This document shows positions 41,690 through 53,330 of a stretch of 64,000 nt of DNA, one piece after another. The notes beneath the pieces are model-generated. The model had not been told where the DNA came from. It worked only from the letters and a program-made list of their open reading frames with translations, and searched no databases. The stretch is from Paramecium sonneborni (Eukaryota > Ciliophora > Oligohymenophorea > Peniculida > Parameciidae). The first letter of the stretch is position 1; each line of letters begins with the position of its first letter. The stretch is from NCBI GenBank assembly GCA_905182985.1, contig CAJJDN010000021.1:310001-374000 (forward strand). The letters are read 5' to 3'. A program made the position numbers and the translations under genes.

Positions 41690-43245
41690 ATGGATCACTA
41701 TAATCCATAATTATATAATGATAGAAATAAAAAACGAGCATCAATTGGTAATAATATGCAGTTTATGAGAATGAATGCATCAAGAATTATTTCAAAATCT
41801 GTTGAAGCTCCTATTTAACCATTAACAACACGACCAACCTTAGATTTTGTTAAGAATTCAATCAATCTTCCATAAATTTAACAATTAGTTGTTGAGAATC
41901 AAGTTTTACAAGCAAAATTAAAAGAAGAATAAAATAAAACTTAACTTGCAACCAATAGATATCTACATTTGTAAATGATGTTCAAGAAAATCGAATATGA
42001 ACAAATTATTAAGTAAGAGTAAAAGAAACCATAATTACCTATTATTGATACATCAATGGATTTTAATACTATAAAGGTAAACAGATTATTAAATGAAGAA
42101 CAATTATCTGAAAGTAGATTGGAATCAAGAGGGTATATTCGAAATAGGATTAAAGTTTTACGAGATTAAGCATTAGAAGAAACTCCAACTGTTTATAAAG
42201 TTAAATATTATGATAATAAGAAAGTCTTGACTCCTTAAGAAGTAGCTTAAGAAGTATAAAAAATGAAAGAAAAATAAAGAATCGAATAGTAGAAGAAAAT
42301 TAGATTAGAAAATTTATGGTAGAAATTCTTGAGATGTTATCTTGTCATTATAATTGTCATCAGATGGTCAGAAAATATTAGGTATTTTACATTTATAAAA
42401 TAAGAAAGAAAAGAAAAGAAAAAGAGAAACAATAATAAGAATAAAATTAAAAGGCTAAACTTTTGTTCAAAGAAATTAAGAAATTTAATTAAGCATAATC
42501 GCAAGATATTATCAGAAATTGGGTTAGTACAATTACTCTAAAAATCTATCAAGGGATGATTGGTGAAGATATGAAAAAAGTTTTTTCTTAAAATTTTAAT
42601 CCTAATCAAATAGAATCTTAAGAAAGGAGAAAAAAATGGTTAATTTATTTTATGATATAATTTTTCAAAAATGTTGAATAACATACAAGACACGAAAATA
42701 TGCCAGAATTTTTGTGTTTCATGATGACACTTTAATTGTACCACTATTAAAATAAGACGGCTTCATTATTTGTAGTTAGAAGAACAACTTATTTAAATTC
42801 AAATATTTTTTAATTATCTTAGAGAGAAATTCAATTGATTACAAGTGAGTATATTTTATTCTCTATATTAATTCCAGAAATTATTAATTAGGATTCAAAA
42901 TAAAGGTATTTTAATGAATAACATAAAATTTAATGTAGATAAATAATTAAACTTATTTTCAGTATATTACAAATACTATTTATGAGTTTATTTTTTTAAA
43001 TGCCTTAAATGAAATCAACAAATAAGATAAAAGTTATTTAAAAAAAGATCATAACAGATTAAAACACTTTAGAAATGAAATTTGATTAAGATGATTAGAT
43101 TGATTAAAGTTAAGCAATAATACTAGGGTTAGAAAAAAAGCAAAAATTTGAAAAACTATAATAATAAAATGCTGAAGTTTTGGATGATTTGAAACGATTT
43201 TTAGATATTATAATAGATAATATAACAGGGAATGCATATATTTGA
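41690..43245 (+). CDS. FVxxRT-family protein D, 510 aa
   Basis: Start at 41690, one 23-nt intron (GTATT...AATAAG), TGA at 43243-43245. Basic, Asn-rich N-terminus; a coiled-coil-like region (LVVENQVLQAKLKEEQNKTQ); a hydrophobic helix (CYLVIIIVIRW) just before the intron, the same relative position as in A and B. FVVRRTTYLN near residue 365 and ITSEYILFSILIPEI match the family core. The C-terminus KRFLDIIIDNITG resembles the ends of A and B. No enzymatic motif. Confidence 0.75.
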
Positions 43246-43406
43246 TTCAAACTTTTTTATATTTGTTATGTTAAATAATAATTTGGGTCTAAATTCTTTA
43301 TTTTTTATTTTTTACATATATTAAATCAATTTGATAGAGGAAATTTTTCATTAACAGCCTAATAATATATATAATTAAGTGTAATTAGCTTATTTTTCTC
43401 AAAGTA

Positions 43407-44000
43407 ATGGATGATATGACAGAATTCTCGATTACATAATAATTATCTATATATCTTAAAGCAATAGATAATAAAATAACAAGAGTTTTTGGATAAATTG
43501 GATTTAATAACCTCTTCATTATCATCATAATAGATGCATATGATATTTTTAGATCCCCTTGCTTAAAATAGATTTCCTATTAAGATATAAAGATATATTT
43601 GAGAATATGTTAAATTTAGAAATTATAATATTATATCTTATATCTCCAATTTTTATATAATTCAAAAGCTTATGTGTTTACATAATACTTTTTCATAATT
43701 ATCCCTTTTAATTTAAAAAATTAATTCTTCTTATAAGTTTTTATGTTTTGTAGATTACTAAAAGATTTTCATTGTTTAGTATTGCACTTATATTTCTATA
43801 AATATTTTGATATATCATCAATATTTATATTGAGTTTTTTTCCTTTTTTATATAAAGAACGAACATTTTTAGAATTGATATTAAATCCAAATTCACTGTA
43901 TAATATTTTAACTTAAATTTTCATTTATTATATTTAGAATCTTAGATTATTTTATTTTCTAAAATATTTATATATTAATTCCTAATTCAATTTGATTTGA
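43407..44000 (+). CDS. Possible 197-aa protein
   Basis: TGA-free frame from ATG at 43407 to 43998-44000. It begins protein-like (MDDMTEFSITQQLSIYLK) but most of the rest is Phe/Ile/Tyr-rich in the way noncoding AT-rich DNA translates. It may be a real hydrophobic protein, the trace of a fifth paralogue or chance. The surrounding 43246-44401 shows nothing else. Confidence 0.25.
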
Positions 44001-44401
44001 GGATATAAATATTTTCAAACTTGCATTAAAATAATCTTGTCTCTCTTCTAAAAATACTTTTAACTGGGAATTGAATTTGACTTTTTAAACTTGCAAGAAA
44101 AAGTCTAATAAAAAAATGACAATGATATAATTTAAAATAAATTAGACTTTAAACTTTGTTATGTTTTTATATTTTATGATAATATAAATGAAAAGAACTA
44201 ATAATAGAAACAATTAATTTTTTTCAGGAACTTAAATTCGTAGTTTGAATAAAAAAGTCATTATGCATCCATTGAAATCATGTTTCATCTTTTTATCATT
44301 TTTTATTAAATATCAATCTTAAAATACTCTAGTAAGTATTTTACTTTGGTATTTAGTCTGTGTTAGATGATTTCCTTAATTATTATTTTACAATAATAAT
44401 A

Positions 44402-45341
44402 ATGTCAACAAATTTAACTAATAATGAGAATCATCACTAAGAATTGATGTCAGATCAATAATAAGACAATCTACATTAAGCTAGATAAGTATAATTTTAA
44501 AAGGCTTTAGAACAAAGTTTAAGAAGCTATGTGTAATATTCTTAATAACAAAATCAGCTTCGATTTGTTTATCTTTTAATATTTGTGCTAGCCATATATT
44601 AACTAGTAGAAGTCATTCTATGTATAATCTCTCTTTGTTTAACCTTGAGATACTAACCTTTATTCTACATTACCATTATCTCAATAGTAATTAATGCAAT
44701 ATCTATAATACCTTCTTTATATTATTTAAAACTATTTCATTAAAATGAAATTGAATATTTAGAAGGATTGCTATGGTTTTAATATGATATAGAATAAAGG
44801 CCAGATTATGAAATTAAGTAGATTTTGTAAAAGTCTCACTGTTTTTGCTTTTATTTAAAGATTCTAAGTATTTTCTTATAACTTAGTTTATTGGTATTGA
44901 TTATTTTGAGTTAATAAAAATACAAAACCTCAATCAAAGAATAACGTATTAAAATTATATATGACAGCTTTAATAATTGGGTTGTCTTTGCAATTTATGA
45001 CCACAGCTAGAATCTTAGTTATATTTTTTGGGACAATATTGACCATCGTAACAATTATTTCAAAAAGATTATATAATCAGATCTACATGTAAATAGCTAA
45101 TCTTCAAGAATTAGAGTATGAATAATTTTCACCTTTAAACAAATATGAAATTTAAGTAGTAGAAGAGACTTTACTTTCTTAATTATCTTAAGTCTAATGC
45201 AACATTTGTTTACATAATTTTGAAATTAATGAAGAATACTATAAGTTGAAATGTCATCAATTACACATATTCCACAAGTAATGTTTATCAGAATGGGTAG
45301 TAGTAAATTAAACATGCCCAACTTGCAGATCAGGCATTTGA
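44402..45341 (+). CDS. RING-H2 membrane protein, likely E3 ubiquitin ligase, 305 aa
   Basis: One 22-nt intron. After a Gln-rich soluble N-terminus there are about five hydrophobic segments (for example VYLLIFVLAIY, LFYITIISIVI, LKILSIFLQLSLLVLIIL, ILVIFFGTILTIVTII). The C-terminal 50 residues form a RING-H2: CNIC, then CHQLHIFH, C, and CPTC spaced as C-x2-C...C-x-H-x4-H-x2-C-x10-C-x2-C. Membrane-anchored RING-H2 proteins transfer ubiquitin to membrane proteins. Target unknown. Confidence 0.85.
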
Positions 45342-45617
45342 TATTATAATATTATAATTTTAAAATCTAATAAAATATAAAACTTCATATTAATAATTAT
45401 GATAATAATTTTGAGAATAATAATTGCAAGAAAATCTGAATTAATTTAGACTCATTAAAATGATAAGATGTCCTCCAAATGTTTTGAATCTTAATATTAA
45501 AAAGAAACTCTTATACTGATCTTCCTTATCATAAGAAGTCTAATGTTTAAACGATCCCATACTTTATTTTCAATTGAATAAGATCCATAAATAATCTTTT
45601 CTGATTTACAACTTACT

Positions 45618-46091
45618 TCAAAATTCTTTCGTTTTGAACTTCATTTAGCACTCACTAATATTCTTTAAGTCTTAAAGCTAAAGTTGTTAAATGATACTAA
45701 TACCCTTAATATTAAGATTAAATTTTGTTTATTAAGATAATTATCTGATGTTTAATTTCCTTTTATAAATTCTATTTGAATAATTTTTTTTATTACGAAT
45801 TTTTATATCTATGAATTTATTTATTGTTGTATCAACTATCCTATGTGCAGATAGTATTAATAAATTCCTTTCTTTTATTAAAATTCCTTTTTTATTAATA
45901 TCAAAACTAATTAATTATTTATTTATGAATATAACAAATATATATTTGCGCCAAAAATTTAAATAATCTTGGTAAACCTTATCATAATTCGGATTCCTAA
46001 ATGCTTTTAATATACTTTTTACCTGATTATTAATTTAAATTTTTTGTTATTAATTAACTAATATTAAGTTAAAATGAATCTTGAAGTTCAT
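45618..46091 (-). CDS. Possible 157-aa protein, structure uncertain
   Basis: Frame from ATG at 46091 to TGA at 45618-45620. A stretch VKSILKAFRNPNYDKVYQDY and INKFIDIKIRNKKNYSNRIY looks protein-like. A nearby frame contains SEKIIYGSYSIENKVWDRLN, which also looks coding, so an intron or frameshift may join them. No domain assigned; 45342-45617 and 46092-46351 show no other gene. Confidence 0.4.
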
Positions 46092-46351
46092 GTCATAATT
46101 AAAAAGGTGCTATCTGTTTTTTAATATAAATTAAAACATTTCACATTTATATGAAAATTTATGATTAAACAAGAATTCTGTAATCTTTAAATATCTTTAA
46201 CATAATACATAATATATATTTTATTATAATTGGTTAAATTACACAATAAATTTTTAATTAGTATTATAATATAAAAACAAAGTCACTAAATGTACTTTTA
46301 TCAGATATATTAAGAAAATTAAATAATATTCTAGAAGCGATTCATATATAA

Positions 46352-48942
46352 TCAATGAGTTAAAATTTTATGCTTTTTTACATATTTGTTCTCAATTAAG
46401 GACTCAATATAAAGAAAATCATCTGTTTTAATATATTTAAGAATATTTTTATATTCTTAAGATTCCAATAATTTTATGTCACTCAAATAAAAAAATAAAA
46501 AAATACCTTTGAAAATGAGTATAAAAAAAGTTCCAAGAAGACATTTGAAAAATCTATTATTTAATTTTTTTTATTTCATCTTATTTTAATTTAAAATTGA
46601 GAAATATTATTAAAAATAATGATCTAATTAGTAATGGATTTTATATAAAATAGGACAAAAAATTGATTTTCAATAATATTCTTTGAAATATAACCAAATT
46701 TCCATAAATAAAAGTTATTGTTAAAATTCTAGTAAAGAAATTCATAAAAAATGAATTTTCATAATGAATTTAGCAGGATTCAATTAATAAGTGCCAAAAC
46801 GATATTGAAATTAACTATAATAGTTTTTCCTTAGTTTTTTCAAGAATTAAAGCAAGACTTTCTAAAAGAATAATAACTCTTGCTGATAATGATTAAGATA
46901 GAAGTTAAGTAACAAGTATTTTGACTATCAATATCAAATGCTCTTAATAATTAAAATATATATATTTATCCAAAGTTTAGTTATGCAAAAGATTATAAAT
47001 TCGACCTGCAATTAATGATGTGCTTTAATATTCTTCTCCAAATTTCTATTTCAATAAATAATTTTTAGCAATGATTTGAATAAATTTTTATTGATCATCT
47101 CCACCAAGAATTATATTAAGATAATATTCTGGTTTTTAAAAATATAAATTATTAGATAAAATAAACTTCTTTGGTGTAAATATCATTAATAGTAGATCAT
47201 AAATACATTATAAAACACCTTTTGTATAATTTTCATTTTGTTAACATAACTATTAGAATTATTAATCAATAGCTAATGTTTCTAAATCAGAGATTTATTA
47301 ATCTTTAAGTTCAGGAGGATATATATTAAATTCTCTTTCAGATTCATTAGATTTTATATTTCCTACTAGATGATTAAATTTATTCAAAATGAATGAATTT
47401 TATAATTTAGATTTATTTAAGGAATCATTAATATTAATATTAACTAAAGAAGAAGATTATTGGCTTAATCTTTTAATTGATTTTTATTAATATTAACTAT
47501 AAAGCATAATTGTTTATGTCGGTCTTTTTACAAGAATTCTTTAATAAATAGGTTTTGACTTAAAATCTTATAGAGGTTTATTAGTTTGATTTTAAATAGA
47601 CTCATTAATAACACCTAATAAATTATTAGGATTAGTAAGTGCTTATAATTAACTTCTAGATGTGTTATTAGATGATATATGTTAAGTTTAATATTCTTTA
47701 TCACTCTATTGCATTGAATATCTTGAATTATTATCAAGTAATTAAACTAATTTTGGAGCTACAATAGTTTTTCTTTTAGTTGGACTAAAATTAATAGATT
47801 CTATTCCTTAAGCTTTTAAATTTTTTACTGTTTATATAGGTTAAGGAAAATAATTTTTTATATTCGTGTTATCCTAATATTTAATATTTGCCTTTTGTGT
47901 AGCTTGATAAAGCATTCTTTCAAAAAGTTTTTTAGTTTTTTAACGTTTGTTAGAAAGATATTCAAAAATTTGATCAAAATCTTAATTAAGTTGGTCAATT
48001 TCTTCAGTAACTTTTTTATGTTCTGGTTAAATAAATTATTTTTCAATTTCTAAAGGTGAAAAGTCAGGTTTTTTCTAGAGTTCTTCAATTTTGGATGGTT
48101 TATATAATTCTGTAGATTTTTTTGAAATTATATTATCTAACAATTTTTAATCAAATAATGTTGTTTCTAATAAATCTGAAAAAAAATTGGTCAACTCAAA
48201 ATATTTCCATAATAATATTGTTTGTTAAGAATCAAATTTGTAATAAGGAGATTAAATAAAACTCATAAATTATGTGAAATATTAAGATATTTCAGGAATA
48301 TCAAGAAATAGCATTAATCTGAAAGGTAAATGATAGGATATTAAATAAAAAGTAGATATCTAAGGTTCTGAATAAAGTAAGAATGTAAGATATTATACAA
48401 TAATCTCAGGACAAATTATTATGGCAACTAAATCTTATTTAAGACATTCATGAATCATTGAATAGGCTCTTTAATAATATCCTTAATTAATTTTAGTCAA
48501 AAGAAAAATGTTTCTATTATCAGTTAATGCTTGCATAGTTCTAAAGGCCCTAAATTAAATTGCAGGTCTATCATCTTAAGAAATTTTAATATTTAATTAT
48601 CTAAAAGATGGTGGATCAGGATATTAGAGATCTACATATATATTTTATAATTTCTAAATAAATATGATTAAATCTTACATTCTAAGTTATTTAAGAATAT
48701 TTAGTTGGATATAACATAAATGATAAGAGTATATCCAACATTTTATTTGATTTAAAAACATCATTTTATAATTAATCTTAAGAAGGATGATTAGCTACAA
48801 GTAATGGCACTTCACTAGGTTAAAATAACCATTCTTCAAGTATTTATTATTTCATTTCAGTTTTACTTAAACCAAAATATTTTTATTCTATATTTTTGTT
48901 TTTACAATTTTAAATTTAAAAATCTAGATTTTTTGTACTCAT
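46352..48942 (-). CDS. Large helical-repeat protein, 846 aa
   Basis: Two 25-nt introns, the second spliced near 46500 to reach TGA at 46352-46354. The N-terminal 280 residues and the C-terminal 250 are helical and Leu/Ile-rich in an ARM/HEAT-like pattern (NKMLDILLSFML, LPFRLMLFLDIPEISQYF); the middle is Ser/Asn-rich and disordered-looking. The first part faintly recalls SAPS-domain phosphatase subunits, but I would not rely on it. The ATG at 48942 overlaps the TGA of the upstream gene by 4 nt, so translation may begin at the next in-frame ATG (codon 30). Confidence 0.65.
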
Positions 48943-49619
48943 TGCCTAACTTAATAGAATTAGTTCTATTATAATTATTATTTTATACAATTTTCAACAT
49001 CCATTTCAAATTATTAATCAATTTCTCTAAGCATTTTCCAAACACTACGTTTCTCTAATGCATATTAGAAGCATTAATTAAGCATATCAAAATTTGGATT
49101 GTATTTTATATAACCTTTAAAAAAGTTATTTATTATCACACAAATATTTTCTTCATTTATGAATGTCTCTTCTATTTTATTAATTAAGTATTTAGAATTC
49201 TCAAATAAAAAAGATCTTAATTTGCCTTCATTCTTTATTACCTTTTAACTATAAACTAGCAAAGTTCATACTTTATACATTACTCTCCTAATTTATTAAA
49301 CATTTTATCACACAATCAAAATAGAGTTTGACAAATAACTTTTCATCATAATATCTCTCTTATAATGCTTGGAACATCATTAAAGCCTATATATTTATTA
49401 ATATTACACTATTATCATCTAATTAACTGGCTATCAGAAGATATTTTAAAATATTAGGGTTTTATTATAAAATTGTGACTATTGAAGGAAAAGGAAGTAT
49501 TCTACCAAGTTTTCGACAAACATAAAACATCATAGCTTATCTTTTATTATCATCCTCTTCTTTAAGCTTTAATACACAATATATCTTACAGTTTCCTTAA
49601 ATAATTCACAAATTTCCAT
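48939..49619 (-). CDS. Helical protein, 209 aa, unknown
   Basis: Introns of 23 nt (after ELFKET) and 28 nt restore a frame of 210 codons. Helical, with MMFYVCRKLGRIL, MMFQALQERYYDEKLF and YALEKRSVWKMLREIDQQFE. Its stop overlaps the first ATG of the next gene (ATGA). One gene model joining both is not excluded, but I found no intron that makes the frames meet. Confidence 0.55.
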
Positions 49620-50873
49620 GTAATTATTAATAAATAAAGCAAAATAAAAAGTTTTATAATAAGTATTCTGATTAAAAATTACTTTATTGAACACTAACTA
49701 TTTATAAATTTATTTTTTATTTTTTTACTTGTTTAATTTGAAAATAGATTAAAAGATATAATATCAATAGTTCTAAATTCATAATCGATTTAGCATTTTT
49801 AAAATTATATTTTAATAAAAATTATTGAAATGTTGTATTATATTTTAAAACATTTTTATAATTATCTCATTTTATTTATATTAGAAAAAAAGCTGCTCTA
49901 TAATCATTTTCAATTTAGTTGAACAATCAAATTCAAAATAGACATTTAAAAATATGAAATTTTCTCTAATTATTTTAAAATATTAAGGAATTGTTTAGGA
50001 CTTTATAGTAATCTCTAATTAAAGATTATTTCAATTAATTTAAATTTAATACATCTTTATTTTTTAGTTTGATAAAATTTACAATTAAGAGCATTGATGT
50101 GAAGCTATAAATTTTATTAACAATTCTAACCAATTAGAGAACTTTTAGTTTATCAGCATCTTGTCTAATTCAAAAGTATCTAATAAATAAGAACAAATAT
50201 AATTTATCTTAAAATCTGTAAATTTCTTAAATAAGAATATGATACTTCAAAACTTTCTTTAACAATGAGTTATCTTATAAAAAGAAAAACAATTTAAAAT
50301 TTCTTAATTATTTTTATTAGTAATTTATTTAAAATATATTAAGTATTTCAATTTGATATAGAAATTTACTTCTTTTCATTTTAAGTTATAAGATTTTTTT
50401 CCAAATAATCTTTAGGATCGTTCATTAAGAACTTTGATCATCATCTAACTGTTTTAATTTTTCTTCTTCACATTATTCATATCATTCTTCATTAGTCGAT
50501 CTGCATATTATTTGGTTCAGAATTCAGAAAACCTAACATTATAAATTTGACTTTATTTTTATTATGAATAGTTCATAATTTTAATTAAAAATGAATTTTA
50601 TAGGTGATATGAAAGTAGTGAAGAATAGTGAAGTCTAGAGATTAATTAATTATATTAGAAATTAATATATAATGATTAATTGGATAAAAATTAATAATTA
50701 AAACTGATTTATTTTAATTCTGCCCCATTTGTTTTCTTATATTTGTTATGGAGGAAGTTGAATAATTTGAAAAATGAATAATGTCTTATTTTTGTTATAG
50801 GTTTTGTATTGGTTTGATATATTAATTTGGATATAATCAAAATTGAATATGTTTTTTTTTTTATAAATTAATA
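49620..50873. other. Gene-poor region with possible pseudogene trace
   Basis: About 1.25 kb. On the minus strand near 50400-50530 pieces such as CEEEKLKQLDDDQ and MNDPKDYLEKNLITQNEKK lie in different frames with TGA codons between them. They look like the remains of a broken gene. No intact gene is seen. Confidence 0.35.
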
Positions 50874-52440
50874 ATGAAGAGTTCTTTATACTTTGTATCA
50901 TCTGAAAGAAAATCTTTTTGGAATAAAAATTTGAAGTCTTTGGTTAATTATGATTTTCAAAAATTGTCTGAGGACTAATAAACAATAGTTTTATTTAAAT
51001 AAGGATAGTTATTTAAGAGAGCAACTCCAAGAAGATATAAGATTTATTGTTAACACTTATTTTATTTTCGAGAGGTAAGTGTTTTATATTTTATTAGTGA
51101 TTTATTAAAGAATGGTGAGATTGGTGGTTTTTTAATTCTCAAAAATGTTTATTGTTCTTTTAGAAAATAAGAAAACTTATTAATAATGACATTGTCTCAT
51201 GATCAATCAGAATTATAGTTGTTTGTTGTAAATATAACAGAAGAAGTAGAAAATTTTATAGATGAATTAAAATCAAATTGCATACAAGAATAAAATCTGA
51301 TAAATATTTATAAAATCAATTAAAAAATAGGGGAAGGAATAACATGTGAAGTTTATTAAATTTATTATTTTTTAGGTCTTTTTGGGAAGCAATTTAAATG
51401 ATTAGAAATTTGCAATAAAAAAAGTAGCAAAAGCATAAATAGGGAATAAAATGAGAGAGAAGTAAGCTAAGAGTTTAGCAGAAGAAATATATATAATGAG
51501 AAGTTTAGATAATCCAAATATTCCAAAATTATATGAAGTATTTGAAAATGATGGTATCTTATTTATAGATATAAAAAAGATTACATTGAATTAGTAATGA
51601 CTCATTATGAAGGTGGTCATTTATATGAAAAGCTTCAAAATTTTAGTCTTTCATAGAAATAACAATTAGTTAAAGATATTCTCGAAACTATGAATTATGT
51701 TCATTAATAATAAATAATGCATCGAGATTTAAAACCATAAAATATTATTTATAAATATAAGGATCCAACAAATATAGAAATTGCTATTATTGATTTTGGA
51801 TTTGCAACAAACTAAAAATATCATGATCATGTACTTTATAATTGTGGTACACATGGATATGCTGCTCCAGAAGTATAAGAATATAAAGAAAAATAAAAAA
51901 TGTATACAACTTAATGTGATGTTTATAGTTTAGGAATTATCATTTATGAAATGTATCTTTATTTTTTATTTTAGATTCTTTGCAATACATCCATATAGAA
52001 GTTCAAATTCTGGAACTCTTACTTTCAATGAAAAAGTCAAAGTTCCATAATCATTAAAGAATCTTTTAATTCAAATGACAAGAATCTCACCTAAATAAAG
52101 GTTTACTTTACAAGAATCTTTAGATCAAGACTTTTTTAAAGAAAATCTTGATTATTTTAGTTTAGAAGACTTATCAAAATACAGTTTGTTTGATTCAATT
52201 TACTTTAAACCTTTGAATAATTCAAGATAAAACTCTATTGATCATTCTTTAAAATAAGAAAAAGCAAGTAAAATAGAATCAACGAAAAATAAGACAATTT
52301 ATTCTACTGGTATAGAATCTAAGAATCTATTATTTAAAAGTCTTAATCCTTTTGATTAATAATTCCAAGATGATCTCTAATTTAATGAATATCATAATTA
52401 TCCAAATGACTTTAATAATCTTCTCCACAAAAGAATATGA
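50874..52440 (+). CDS. Protein kinase with PH-like N-terminus
   Basis: About 485-497 aa. The N-terminal 150 residues (FVSSERKSFWN, FKQGQLFKRA, GEIGGFLILKNV) look like the PH-like region seen in a group of Paramecium kinases. The kinase domain shows IGEGITCEVFLG, FAIKKV, HRDLKPQN, IIDFGFA and AAPEV with all catalytic residues. Introns of 25, 26 and 22 nt are clear; a 36-nt segment with GTAAG...TTAAAG ends in the first part is in frame and open, so it may be an intron or coding. After the TGA at 52438-52440 the same frame runs on for 88 codons to 52705-52707, partly protein-like. Confidence 0.85.
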
Positions 52441-53330
52441 AATAAGCCTTTTGATTATATTATTATTATTCCTATATTTTTAACTCATATAGATTTATTA
52501 TTTAATTATTACTAATAATTAAATAACAACCTTGCATCTTCTTAAAATAATAAATTATCGACTATAAAAAGTTTATTATATATAAGAATCAAAATAATTT
52601 TTAAGTATTTTAAAGAACCTATTTAAAATGGAGGATATTCTTGTGATACTCATACGAATACATAAGATTCTGATTGGAATTTTATCATTCATAGAAAAAA
52701 TCATTGAATAAATAACATTTATTATTTTTAATTATTATATATAATAAAATGAATGGAAATAAAATTGTCCTCAATCTTATTATATTTAACTCTTGTAAAG
52801 ATTTCTGTTCTCTTTTATATTGATACATTTATTAAATATCATTAAGTTATGTTATTTATGAAAGTAAATTAATTTATATTTAAATTTTTTTTTTAGTTCT
52901 AAAGTTCTTAATCAATAATATATTCAAAAATTAAAAGTTCTTAAATTAATTAATTTCAATATATAAATTAGATTAAGAATAAGAGAAAATTATTAATTTT
53001 TCTAAGTTTGTATAATATATAATTTTGAAATAAGCATCTTTTGAAATTTAATGCTGTATTTTAAATTATTGTCAGAATAATTAAAATTAAAAATACTTAA
53101 GAAAAGGTTTGTGATATATGCTTGAGAGCCTCTTTTCTTTTAATTATTTGAGTAAAATATATATTAAATTTGGACACTTCTTGTTTGCATAAACTTCCTA
53201 TATTTTTAAATGATTCGAGAGAAAGTTAATAAAAATGTATATAATTTATATAATCTATCTTAGGGTTTTGATAAGTATGGTAATTAGATTATGAATATTA
53301 TATAAAATAATAATGGTTTGATGTGATGAA
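52441..53330. other. Region downstream of the kinase, 890 bp
   Basis: Holds the 88-codon continuation of the kinase frame (to 52707), with a hydrophilic end NGGYSCDTHTNTQDSDW, then AT-rich DNA without recognisable genes up to the convergent PIP-kinase gene. Confidence 0.4.

Larger units (their letters stand above)
39698..41801. repeat. Unmerged contig overlap around the N at 40721
   Basis: Bases 39698-40720 and 40722-41801 match except for a 57-bp TA-bounded insertion in the second copy only (41449-41505). The first copy ends with the first 112 bp of the protein D gene. Confidence 0.9.
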
